Positions 21,829 to 33,315 of a stretch of DNA of 64,000 nucleotides are shown piece by piece. The first letter of the stretch is position 1; the number at the start of each line of letters is the position of its first letter. The notes under the pieces are model-generated. The model searched no databases, had not been told where the DNA came from, and saw only the letters and a program-made list of their open reading frames with translations. Position numbers and translations under genes: made by a program. Origin of the DNA: Grifola frondosa (taxonomy: Eukaryota; Basidiomycota; Agaricomycetes; Polyporales; Grifolaceae); assembly GCA_001683735.1 (NCBI GenBank), contig LUGG01000001.1:186001-250000 (forward strand). Direction: 5' to 3'.

Positions 21829-24372
21829 AGTGCTTGGCTGTACCTCGCTTCAATCGAGAGCGGCCATGGCGTTCTGCAGAATCCCCAACGCATATTAACG
21901 ACATTGTCCTTTCTGGTGTCTATTCGTAATGAGGTGGAGCCTTGGGGTGTGGAGGGAGAGGGGCACGCAGCAACGGAGGCGCGTCGGGTATGAGGGAGAT
22001 CGGTCTGGAACATTACTTGTACGCCGCCAGTGCCAGTCGTCAGAGTGCGAATGCGCCGTACCCAATCGTCGCATGGAGCAGCTTTGGAGCTCTCGGGCTC
22101 TGAGTTTGTTCTGAGTTCAACGCCACCGAGCGATGTAATTTGGTGTTGCCAAAAACATATCGACGGTGCGCTACGGGAGGTCGACTCGGGCGTTAACGTC
22201 ACGTGCATGTATCGGGACGTCGCGGATTCTGTCTTCTCATTGACCGGTACGTCTCGGACGACGACGACTGAGCTTTCGGAGGAACACATGGACGATGTGG
22301 GATTGCATTGAATATAAAATAGCAAATAGAAGGGACAGATTTGAATGAAATATCACGCACAACCTGTGAACAGGTACTGTGGACCCGGGTCATGATGCGC
22401 TCGTCGTGGATACCAAGGGCGGCGACGTGCGCCCGAGGACGACACGGGTGGATTCGGACAGCGACCGCCTACGTCGAGACAGCCTGGGAGAGTGCATTAC
22501 CATACACAGCAGCGCTCACGGCTCGGACGTCAAGCACGTCTTCCGCGCCATTTCCGGCACCATGTGCAAGTCCGACTTGCACCGTCCGACAAAGGTCCCG
22601 CACGTTCAGCCACCCGTCGCGTGCGCGAAATTGCCTTATTGGGAAGCTCTGTACGTTTGCTCCGTTTGCATTCCGTAGATAATGTCGGGACAGACAGGAA
22701 ATTCAACTCGTGCAGCTTCGGTGGCTGTTGCGGAAGTTGGTTGGAAGATTTCGGAAATTGAGAAGCGTTCTGCGTCTCTTGTCTTTGTTCCACCATCATC
22801 TCGCTGGAGTCCTGTCTGTCTGGTACTGGCGAAGTGTTCAGCACTCTGGAAAGCAGTCTGAGGGATATTACGACTGTCTACGGGCATGCTTGGCTTGTTC
22901 AGCCGGTTTTGTGGCTTGTCCATATCGGAATTCTTGGATATTACCTGGAGTTCGGTGAGTTATTCGGCGCCTGTTCAGCGAGACTTCACATGAGAAGTTA
23001 TGCATTGGCCTCCTCGCTGAAGAGACCGATGGATAGCTTCCGCATGTGATTGGTGCTACTCACCGGTCGATCTGTTGCCATAAGGTTGCGATGATCGCCT
23101 CCGGGGACTTGAACATCGGAATCTACGCTGTATGTGAATGTATGTGAACCTCTGCGGAAGACAGGATGCTGAGCCGAATCAAAGGGGCATCGCCGGCGGA
23201 CAGAAGCCAATGAGAGGGGTTTTGTTACAGCGTCGAGGCGGACCGGTGTCGCATGTGCTGGTGCCAATGCAGCGGACAGGGTGCTTAATGTGGTTAACGC
23301 GCAAGGTGCGTCGTGCTGCAAACTCACAGGGTGACACATCTCCAGACAGATGACGCTTGCTTCGCGGTCATGCACGCCAGCCAAACTGGGTCCATTCTCG
23401 GTCTTGATTGGCTCCTCGTCGCTTGCTGTTTCCATGAGAAGCCTTCGCTGGCGCTGCACCGCTCTTATAAGAGCTTGGATCAATGACCTCCTCGCTTTTC
23501 CCCCGTCCACTTTGCTTTCGTCGCCTCAGCCACTTTCGCTGTCCATCTGGTCTTCTCCCTGGTGCTGTCTATGACGATGTCATGGTTAGACTCCCACGCA
23601 TATAGTCTGGTTAATCTTGTCTCTGTCGTCTAAATTCGGCTCCGATTCCGCCTCCGCTCTTTATTCGTCCTCGGCTCTTTATTCGTCCTCGGCTCTGTGA
23701 AACTTGTTGTCTGTCTTTGTGATCACTGGGAAGTCTGTGCCGTGCTTGGGTGGGGATATGGGACAGGCTTACGGACCGGCGACGGAGTGCCGAATTGATA
23801 GTGAGCATTGCACGCATTTCTTGGCTGCACCAGCTGATTATGCAGGCGCCTCAGAGTCCGCTGCTCGGACAGTCGTCTACCGTAGCACACTATTCATCTA
23901 TCCCCAATAAACGGCGTCAAATGGGTATGTAGTAAGCGTCGAAGCATGTCTCGCACGGCCTCTACCTTAGCAGGTTAGCACGCCGCCCAGAAGCACGGCT
24001 GTCCGGACGGGCCTCCTGACTGTCAAAATGAAATGGATGTTGGGGACATCAGATGACTTTCGCGTCTCGCTCGGTCGCCGTCCTTGGCGATGTGGGGCAC
24101 AACTGCGACACCCCGCATGCCTGGTAGTGCCGCTGACGGTGTCTAGCTACGTCCCCACTGTCCGGACCCGCTGCGATCGTGGATCGTCCAAGCCCAGTCA
24201 GCTGCCACACTAGCGCGAATTTAGACTCTTGTCTCTCAGATGATCCAAATTTGATCGTGTAAGTTGCTTATGTAAGCCCACTTGAAAAAGGCACTCGTTC
24301 TCGTTCGTTTCGTCTCCATCGCTCTCGCGTTCCCCACCGTCCCTCCCTGCAAATCTCGTCGCTCACATCTCT
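21829..24372. other. Intergenic or decayed region, no gene supported
   Basis: The first roughly 80 bp continue the duplicated flank of the acetyltransferase copy. Frames of 90-180 codons occur on both strands between 21.8 and 23.5 kb, but no family motif appears and intron joins are not convincing. Short direct repeats (TTTATTCGTCCTCGGCTC twice) lie near 23660-23697. The last few hundred bases are the promoter of the GPR1-type gene. Confidence 0.4.
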
Positions 24373-25362
24373 ATGTCCAACATGTCCCACCTCGAGAAAG
24401 CAGAGACAGACGTGGTCACTGCCCGCTCCCCTCAAGAGGTTCTGGGTTTGCCCACTCCCCAGTACTACAGGACTCTCGGCAACCCTGGCCCTCTGTGAGT
24501 CTCATCGTGATGCCATCGCTGTGATTGGCATTCTAATCAGTGCTGCAGCGGAGTGTTTGGGTTCGCATCGACGACGTTCCTCTTGTCGATGTACAACGTT
24601 CAAGTACGCGGCATCGCAGCGCCCAATGTCGTCGTCGGCATGGCGCTCTTCGTGGGCGGCCTCGCGCAGTTCATCGCGGGCATGTGGGAGTTCGCATGCA
24701 ATAACACCTTCGGTGCCACCGGTAAGTACATCCCCGCATCCCCCCGCGCTTCTGATTCGCCCTCCCCACATTGACCCCGGTTGTGGGGTTGCCTGATTGT
24801 TTTCGCGGTCACGGTCACGTGTGCTTACTCCGATCATTTCCCGCAGCGTTCTCTTTGTACGGTGGTTTCTGGATGTCGTATGCCTCCATCTTCATCCCCG
24901 CTTCGAACATCGTGGCGGCCTTTGCCGGCGACGAAAAGGAACTCGCATCTGCTCTCGGTATTTATCTCATAACATGGATGATCATCACCATCCTCCTCCT
25001 GTGAGTATTCCCACATGCCTCATGCCGTCACATGTGCTAATTAATTTCGCCTTATAGTATTGCCACTCTTCGGCGCAGCATCTGTTTCATCGCGTTGTTC
25101 TTCTTTTTGACTGTCACGTTCGCGCTTCTCGCTTCTGGTACGTAATCGCGGATCTTGCGCGTCTTATCGCACTGTCTTACTTACGCTTGTCTCTCCAGCC
25201 AACTTCTCGTCTACCATGTCCTTACCCCTCCAGAAAGCGGGTGGCGCATTCGGCCTCATCACCGCTCTCATCGCATTCTACATCGGCCTCGCCGAGATAC
25301 TTACCCCCGAGACGAGCTGGTTCGTCCTGCCACAGGGCAAGATCGCGAAGCGAGTCGACTAG
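24373..25362 (+). CDS. GPR1/FUN34/YaaH (AceTr) family acetate/ammonia transporter
   Basis: Five exons encode MSNMSHLEKAETDVV, the family signature NPGPLGVFGFASTTFLLS, then GMALFVGGLAQFIAGMWEF, FSLYGGFWMSYASIFIP, a membrane segment with LITWMIITILLL, and a last exon ending ETSWFVLPQGKIAKRVD. Six transmembrane helices are expected and visible as hydrophobic blocks. Family members import acetate or succinate by proton symport, or have been linked to ammonia export, at the plasma membrane. Length (about 230 residues) is normal. It ends 237 bp from the stop codon of a convergent carrier gene. Confidence 0.93.
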
Positions 25363-25598
25363 AGTCTAGAGCGTGTCCGCCGCCGCCCCTCGTTCAGGCC
25401 CAGTTCAGTAATCCTTCGTTTCAATGTACAATATTGTCAGGTCCCGCGGAATGTACATGTTTTCGTACTGGATGCTGTGATTGAATCGTATGTGGTTGGG
25501 CTTGAATCCCCATCAGTCTGGTGCTGTGTCGTGAGTGCAAGTGCTGTATAATGTAAGGTAAGTAGTAAGTTTGTGAGGACGGATACTCTATTCGACCA

Positions 25599-27555
25599 TT
25601 AGTAGAATAATAAGTGGATGGAGTAGGCCGTCAGGATGGTCATCCCGAATAACATGAGAATGTACTGGGGTATCAGGAACGCGGATATATGCTCTGCGTT
25701 CCCAGCCGACGAGTATATCTGCGTGAGGTATACCTGTAAACGCATCAGCGCTCCCGCAAATTCCCACCACATAGAGGACATTCCTCACCTGCACAGTCGC
25801 AGTAGGGAGGCACGAGAAGAATCTACGAGCGAACCACCATCAGAGATCCGCACACGCCCGTCACGCAGCACACCGCTCACATGCACACGAACCGCAGCAC
25901 CTTATCATTCCTATCTATCACGCCCACATCCGTGAGCCCCTCGCACACCACCACGCCCATCACCGGCATCACGACCATCTTCCCACCGCGAGCGCGCATA
26001 TCGCGCCGAGCGGCAGCGCGCGCCACTGGTGCCGCGGCACCTTCAGCCGCGCGAGCGCGGAGCCGAGGCAGATCAGGCCCACGGGGACGTTCGCGGCGCC
26101 GACGAAGGAGGCGGCGTCCATTATGAACGCGAGCGGCGGCTGCCCGTCTGGCGCGAGAGGGATGTGGATGTGTGCGCTGGGCACGGAGACGAAGAGCGCT
26201 TTTAGCGGGGTGGCGACTGCGATCGGGAACGCGAGTATGATCGTGAGTGAGGGCGGGATAGTAGTGAGCGCAGGAACTTGCGCGCGAGTGGCAGGGTGCG
26301 CTGCCAGCGTGCGGGGCGTACAGATGGTGTGGGCGTGCGGAAGCGCACCTGTGGGGCGGGCCGTGCGCCGCGTAGGATCCGCGGTGGGTCGTGGCGACGT
26401 GCGTAATGGAAGGTGCTGGGGATGTGGCTCTCGAGGAGATGAACTCGGAAGGGGCCTGCGAGCTCCTCCCGGAGGGGTCGGCTTCGCTCTGGACAGCGGT
26501 GGTACCGTCTTCATGGAAGGAGAGGTGCTCTTGCTCTCCGTCTATATCTATATCGTCACATTCAGCAGGTGTAGAGGCGTGCGACGAGTCGTGGATGTCG
26601 TCCTCGGCCGCGACGGCTTCGGTCTTGGAGTGCCTGCATTTTTCTTTTTCGGTCTTGCATAGGTCCTGGATCTCGATGTCCTGCGGGTGTGAGTGATGTT
26701 TTGTGAGGGTATGGGGGAGTTCGCTGATGGCCTTGAGCATCGCGCGTCGTTTCAGCCGCATCGCTTCTTGCACGTCTTCGTCTTCGACCTCCGGACCACG
26801 GAAGTCCATGGCTATCAGGCGATATCCTCCGAGTGGGAACAGTGTTATCTGAGAACGAACGGTTACATTTATCTTTTAGCGAGCAAATATAACCGGGACT
26901 CACAAACCAGACGAGGAGGATGGCGGAAAGATAGGCAACGGAGAGATCCTCGTCGGTCGACGGGTTGAATGGAGCCAACGCAGTGATACTCATGATAACG
27001 GAGGTTGCTGCAGTCCCAAATGAGCAATATGGTAATGTCGAAATGTGCATTTGTCCAGCTCACGAATATCTCCGTAATTCCCCCATCCGCCTGCCATGAT
27101 GATCCCATACCGGAACCGATGAGGAACCCAGAAGAATTGCTTCACTACCCACGCGATGAAGATGCCCATGACCTCGTACAGTACTGCAACCAGAACGAGA
27201 GGGCCTGTGGCAACACATCAATTTCAAGCACAATGCCGAACTCCAGATGAAGACTCACCTAATTTGCCGATATTCTGCGAATTGAACGCGGGAACGATAC
27301 GCGAAAACATAAGACATGGCAGCGCGATATTCTGACATGCCCATGCGAGGATCAGAGCGCGGAAGGTTTGTCACGAACGGAACCACTCACCAGAACGACT
27401 TGGCCTGCACCTCTCGCTGCCACAACCGGAAACATATCCGCCTTCGTGATTGCAAAACCAAACCCTGTACATATCATCCTGATAATCCATTCAGATAAGA
27501 CCAGATGAAAGACAGCTAGACGCACAATCGAATAAGAGGACGGAGGGAGATCCAT
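25599..27555 (-). CDS. Auxin efflux carrier (AEC/PIN-like) family membrane transporter
   Basis: The N terminus MDLPPSSYSIVRLAVFHLVL begins a multi-exon membrane protein: FGFAITKADMFP, a helix with NIALPCLMFSRIVPAFN, FRYGIIMAGGWGNYGDIPTS (the AEC hallmark GNxGxxP-like turn), then a long hydrophilic loop of about 250 residues rich in acidic and Ser residues. After it come ASFVGAANVPVGLICLGSAL and a last helix ending YSIHLLFY. Yeast relatives such as Ecm3 and YLR152C sit in the ER or other membranes and their substrates are unknown, so transport of auxin should not be assumed. Confidence 0.88.
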
Positions 27556-28705
27556 ATCAATGCGCCAATTGAGAGCATTCTATCAATCTATGGGGAGTTA
27601 TACCAACACTCTACTAGATGGAAGGAAGAGAAAGCTGGGGAGGTGAAAAATGGTTTCACAACCTGGGTCGCAGATGCTTGCTAAAAGGATGGGCAGACGG
27701 AATGCCCAGACCGCGCATCCTATAAGAATGCAGTGCACAGTCCGACCTGACGGAGGTGTCGATGCGTGCCTCCCACCTCGGCCTACCTGGAGAGGCGTTG
27801 AGCCTAACGGAGAGCCGACGACATGCTGGTCATGTTATTTCAGAGATACGAAACGCGGCGGACGGCCTTGTGGAGGAATGTAACACATATATGCCGAATT
27901 CCAGATCGACGGCCCGACGGCCCGATCATCCGGTAAGGGAAACTTGTTCGGCCACGTGATCAAACGCGTACTCGTGGCGTCCCCGACGCGTCGACTGACC
28001 AGGGCGCGTTGCGATTATATGCGCAACATGCATGTGGTCCCTTCACTTTGATGACAGCACCCAAAGAGAACAAGACAAGATTCACCTCGGGTGAACCTCC
28101 CTCAAAGAGACAAGTCCCCCAAGTGCAGACTGAGAGTCCGAGCTTGAGATGTAATGATCTCGCTGACGACGGAGAAGGGTGAGCGTGAATATAATATTTT
28201 TGGCACGGAATGGATGAGGCGAAACGGAGCTTCGCTAATCGCTATGCATAGAGCTTGAGGAACCACAGTGCGGACCAACAGGATCAGACGGAGGCGCTTT
28301 CTTGTTCCAGCATCGGAAGGCCGTTGAGCACTCTTGCAAAGCTCGTATGGTGGAGCGGAAGGACGCGAGGCGCATACATTGTTCCAAGTCCCTGGCTTGA
28401 AATACCACAAATATTTCGGTTAACCCTTTTTAAAGGTCGAGCATGGCGCAAGAAACGTCAGGGCTTCTGCTTTATTCTGTCCGTTTAGCAAAAAAAGACT
28501 AACCATTCCCAATGAACAAACTTACTCACCGTGCGTTCGGCGTGGTTCAATGCAACCTCATCTACTTTAAATGGGAGGAGACAGAGAGCTTGACTGTCAC
28601 AGTACGTTTACCGTGACTAACGTCACGATTCCCGATCGAGTCAGGCCGATGACTTGACCATCTCAAGGCCGACTGCCAACCGAGACCCTCACCTACGTTC
28701 ACACC
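27556..28705. other. Intergenic, no gene supported
   Basis: Shared upstream region of the minus-strand carrier and the plus-strand PNPOx-like gene, about 1.15 kb. A palindromic GGCCACGTGATC (E-box-like CACGTG) lies near 27950. No repeat or coding signal was found. Confidence 0.5.
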
Positions 28706-29715
28706 ATGGGCAAGTTTTACGATGCCATCCCTCCTAACCTCATCTCTTGGATTGAGAAACAAGAGATGTTTTGGGTTGCGACCGCCCCTCTCAGTGCAGA
28801 TGGACATGTCAACGTATCTCCCAAAGGCCTGCGGGATTCGTTCCACATCGTGAACGAGAACAAGGTCTGGTATCAGGATTTGACAGGAAGTGGTGTGTTT
28901 GCTATCAGCGTGTCTGGTCTTATCTTCTTTCACTCAATAAGCACATATAAGGTGTCGAGACAATCTCGCATCTGAGGGAGAACGGGAGGATCACGATCAT
29001 GTTCAATGCGTTCGAAGGTCCGGCGAGGATCGTCAGGCTATTTGGAACAGGTGCCTGCTCTCTGACGTCGGATGTCAGCGTAGCTGCTTGCGTATCCGAC
29101 TCACTGAACTACAGGAACTGTGCATGAGTTTGGTACCCCGAGTACGACGCGCTTATCCCGGTAGAGAAGCGCCGCCCTGGCTCGCGCTCTGCCATAGTCG
29201 TCGATGTCCACAAAGTCGGATCGGTGTGTACTTCTGCATCTTACCCTGGCAGCTTGGTCACACAATCCTATATGTAGAGCTGTGGTTACGCAGTGCCTCT
29301 ATACGAATTCAAGGCACATCGGCGAGCATTAATTGACTACGCCGCGCGCTTGGAAGTCAAGGATCAGGAATATGCTGCGGAGCTTCCTGCCGATGCCGAT
29401 ACTCCCAATGTTGCACAAAACGGCATCAAGAATTATTGGTCTAAGAACAACGTGAAGAGTATTGACGGCATTCCTGGCCTGCAGGGCGCGCATCAGTCGA
29501 ACGTCACACCGCTCAGCGGAATGCAGGACGAGGTACAAGGTGTAGGAGAGCCTGAGGCCGACAAGACTGCAACAGGCGTAACGAATGGTGCCGCTATCGC
29601 TGCCTCGGCGAAGGGTGTACGTGGTCGAGACCAACTTGGATTATTGATGGCGTTCTCGGCGGGATTGGCTGTAGCTGCGATGGTTATTAAGCTACAACTA
29701 GTGGGTGTGCTCTAA
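28706..29715 (+). CDS. Pyridoxamine 5'-phosphate oxidase-like flavin-fold protein with C-terminal membrane anchor
   Basis: MGKFYDAIPPNLISWIEKQ leads into the split-barrel core: FWVATAPLSADGHVNVSPKG, VWYQDLTGSG, ETISHLRENGRITIMF and EGPARIVRLFGTG. After short introns come a VHEFGTPEYDALIP segment and CGYAVPLYEFKAHR. This is the widespread fungal PNPOx-like family that binds FMN or F420-type cofactors; few members have a known reaction. The C-terminal part is Gln/Thr/Glu-rich and ends in a hydrophobic stretch (LLMAFSAGLAVAAMVIKLQL), so the protein is probably tail-anchored, an extension seen in some fungal members. Four or five exons; start chosen because it begins the conserved block. Confidence 0.9.
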
Positions 29716-30062
29716 GATTGTTCTGTATTTCGTATAGGATTTGTATGATGAGGTCGGCTTAGATTGCACACGCATATGTAACATTATCTACGGAATTTGG
29801 TGATCAATTGTATATAACTTGGTGACTGGCTTCTCAAAGTTTGCGGCTCTCCAGAATCTTACAGGTTGCAGTATATATATATACATGACATGGCGAATTA
29901 CAACGACAATAAGACGGTGGCACAGGAATCGACACGCAACGGAGCATCAAACTCAACTAGCACAACTCGCACCGATCTCCATGAACAAATAAGCGGTCTC
30001 CGTCGGAAAAGACGAACCCAAGGAAGGATGATTCAGGTGGCAAAGGCGGTCGCCGAGACATT
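29716..30062. other. Intergenic between convergent genes
   Basis: About 350 bp between the PNPOx-like stop and the HNH-type gene stop on the other strand. It contains an AT repeat (TATATATATATACATG) near 29872. No gene seen. Confidence 0.5.
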
Positions 30063-31079
30063 CTACCGACACCATGATGGCAGCTGCTGCACCCTTCCGG
30101 CGACAGAGTGGTTCCATTTGCGACGAATCTCCAGGCACTCCGCTTCGATGGCCCCAAGCACACCGTCTGGCGGCGGCCAATATGGCTTCCCGACAGCCTC
30201 AAGTGTTGCGGTGTACGCAATGTAGGGATCGATCCGGAGGCGGAGCAGCGAAGGCAAGACTCTGGGGGACGCCTCCGAGGATGGGATTTCGCTCTGCTTG
30301 CCAGACAATACCGACTCGGGCGGTGAGATGGGCGGCATGAGATCTGGGAGAAATATGAGTATATCGAATAGAGGCAGCTCAGAGTCTGTCTGCCATAGGG
30401 TGTCATCGTGTCAGCGACGAAGCGAGGCATTTATCAGAGGCGTACTTGAAAGATGGGCTCTTGCGTAGATGAAGTTTGGTTCTCCTCATGCTGCACAGCA
30501 CCATACGGCGGAGGTGTGTAGGTTAACATCCCTTTGCGAAATGTGGCGCAAGGGAGCAAGCGAAAGACGCGGGCTCGGTATGCTGCAGCGTGGGGTTCGC
30601 ATACTGAGGATTACAAGTTTAAACTTATGAGTGCATGACTGAATTGCGGGAAATAACAAACACGTCATGAGATTAGCAAGGTTGTCCCGATCGTAATGGG
30701 CCGGTATGAGCGCAAAACGTTGTAACCACATAATCTGCAAGTATCGTGAGGATCGAAAATTAGGATGGCGAAAGAACTGAGAACGACGCACATTGGTGTT
30801 CTTGTTGTCATCGTATTGACCGACGAGCCTGAATACTCGCAGAGAGTGTTCCTTCCCGCAGAGAATGCAGCAGCCGTTATCGCGGCGAAGAGCGCTGCGG
30901 AGTTGGCGGGGATGCAGATACTGTGGATTCCACTGCTCGTCCTCATCCTCTTCATCGCTATAAGTAGTGAACGATTCTGTGGAAGCGGCGCTCAATGCGC
31001 TTGAAGGGCGAGAAGGGGGTCGATTTGGATCCATAAGTTTCCCTTGCTCCGCGTCCAGGGTTGACATCGTTTTCATCAA
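30063..31079 (-). CDS. HNH-nuclease-like domain protein, fungal type, partner 1 of a divergent pair
   Basis: The N terminus is Ser/Pro-rich and acidic (DEEDEDEQW), followed by HPRQLRSALRRDNGCCILCG, which resembles the start of the HNH fold with a CxxC pair. After an intron comes IPAHYDRDNLANLMTLC-like sequence, resembling the NxxxLxxxxH strand region, and a tail with a Pro-rich segment ending LPSWCR. Such HNH proteins are common in Agaricomycetes, usually as multicopy genes of unknown role. The central His of the motif is not clear: the sequence after CCILCG reads SLRVFRLV rather than xxCHI. The domain may be degenerate. It shares its 5' region with the related plus-strand gene at 31623. Confidence 0.6.
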
Positions 31080-31622
31080 AATATAGTCACTTGCACGATG
31101 AACCGATAAAGGGAGCCAGTTGGAGGCACAACGACCTCAAACTCTTTCAAACCACGCCCACACTAATCAGAGGAGGCGATGATCATCGATCAAACACATG
31201 ACTTGCCTCCAATTCGTTCCCTTTGAACTGAGGTTGCTCAAGACCGCAGAGCCGGCGAATGTTTACCCAGAAAAGAAGCGGGGATGCAAGGCCGTATGTG
31301 AGTCGTACAAGAGACTACAAGAGGCCTGTAACTTTTGTCACTCAAAAGTGGACGATCTGACTCGTTTACTGACAACTACGAGCGTCAAGCTCGTCAAGCG
31401 CTGCCTCGTGTTGAAAAAAAAATCTGTACTGGGAATTCGAAGCAGCGAGTGCTGATCAAGCCTGCTCCTCATGCTAGTATTTCGAATGTTGTCCACAGGT
31501 TATTAGGGATCGTTCCGAATCGCATTTATACTTCGCAGTCCAACTGGAAGTGCGCCGCGCACCTCAGCTCGCCCCCAAAGTGATCTTGATCTCCTACATC
31601 CTACGGACTGCCGCTCGTTACC
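31080..31622. other. Shared promoter region of two divergent HNH-type genes
   Basis: About 540 bp between two head-to-head start codons. Short open frames occur on the plus strand, none convincing. A bidirectional promoter is likely from the geometry alone. Confidence 0.5.
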
Positions 31623-33315
31623 ATGTCGCTGATATCAAAATTGACTGGTAAGAAGAAAGCCTCCAGAAGTAACCTGAGGCCAGAGCTAGTTTCATATGAT
31701 TTCCATGAGTCCGAATCCGCAAGCAAGAGGGCTCGTGGCGAAGGCCTCACCATTGTCGATCGCCTTGGTTCATCCTCCATCGCAGAGGGTACCCGTCTCA
31801 AGATACGTCAACGATATAAAGACAAATGCATCATCTGTGGTCACTCCCCATGTGAGGTGTGCCACATAGTGGCGCGCAACGGTGACACTGATTATGAGGC
31901 GCGTTGCAATGGTTGAGCTACTGTGTTCAACGTTTGACGGATATCCATAATTCATAGGCATGGTTTCTTAGGAACACAGGTATTAATCATAGTTTCAAGA
32001 AGAACGACCTCGACAACCTCATTCTCCGTGAGTTACGACTACCATTGTGTCAACCTAGTCTCACTATATGGTATTATCTCAGTGTGCGTTAATCATCATG
32101 GATCCTACGATCATCACATATGGACCATGTGTCCCTGTATGCTTGACTTGGATTACCTGATTCAGTTCGAGGAGCGCGACTTCGCACAACGTCAGAAATC
32201 CTTAGCAGAAAGGAAAGTGTGGACTCCGAGATCTTTGCCAGACCAGAACGTGAGCTATACTCAGTTTCAGCAACGATACATGGATCTGATCTGCTTTCAA
32301 GGATCTGTCTGGGACATTCAATTATCTCTTCCTTAAGAGTAGCTCTGGTCGTGCAAGCCGTGTCGGCGCCTTCAACGAGAGTTCTTCGGATTTTTTAGAC
32401 CAGGACGCACCAGACGATGATGCCTGCTTCCCACAGGTGGTCTCATACTCATTTGATGCTTCACGCCAACACGCCACTCCTATTCTCGTTCAGATGCTGC
32501 TATCTCCTTTCCGCATCGAGGTATCTTTGCATGAGCGAACTCGCTCCTTCATTAATCCATGGGCAACGATGTGCCATGCCCTGGAAGCACTGAATACAGC
32601 TTTTGTGCCCCCAACGGTTGTCGTGTTTCCTTCCATAGAATCCAACGCACAATATGTCAACGCTGAGATTCCCCGGTTTGAAGAACGGCTTCTCAGACTT
32701 CGGTCTTTGTATAGCAGAATTCTGCCGTTCGCTCCTCATGGAGACCGTACCTCGAGCGAGACGATCCGTCCGACACCTTCCTCCATCTCAACACAACTAT
32801 TCCCTGGCATCCCTTCCAATCCTTTCTCTAATCGAGAGCGGGGAGCAGACCGGCGGACAACTAGCGGAGCCTCCGTATCCGTCTTTCCGCCGCCTGCAGG
32901 ATGGCCCTCTCAAATGCCTGCAAATTATCAGACCGGGGTGGTCCCTAACTACGCGACTCCTGTGTTTCCGAGCTATCCGTCTGGTGCGCCTCAACAACGC
33001 AGTGTTTTCCCGAGCACGCCTATGGGAGGCTCAACGCAAGGCTATCCCACGACTGCGGGATCTACCTCGGGGTCTTCGTACTACCTTCCCGCTACACCTC
33101 AGGGTTATGCCAGCGGTGTCGCGAGTTCAAGTGCTGCCGGACCATTCTACCAGCCGCCTGCAGGCTCGTCTTTGGCTGGAACTTCGGGCCAGCCTTCCGG
33201 CACGTGGATTCATCAGGCGCAATACCCGGGCGGCGGCAGTGCTGGAGGGAGCTCCCGTAGGTATGACTCTTCTGGACCGGCAGGACCCTCATCCAGTGGT
33301 CGACACCGTGGGTAA
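31623..33315 (+). CDS. HNH-nuclease-like domain protein with Ser/Gly/Pro-rich tail, partner 2 of a divergent pair
   Basis: Exon 1 encodes MSLISKLTGKKKASRSN and then IRQRYKDKCIICGHSPCEVCHIVAR: two CxxC/CxxxC groups and the CHI histidine expected of the HNH fold. After introns, NHSFKKNDLDNLILLCVNHHGSYD supplies the N and the final H residues. The rest is a helical region and about 200 residues of low-complexity Ser/Pro/Gly/Tyr sequence ending SGRHRG, likely disordered. HNH domains cleave or bind nucleic acids; this fungal family has no proven role. The exon junction near 31890-31960 does not resolve to a standard donor in frame, so the model is approximate. Confidence 0.72.

Noticed and set aside
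21789..22325. 178-codon minus-strand frame
   Set aside because: Begins in the duplicated flank and transposon end region, no recognised motif, no intron support.
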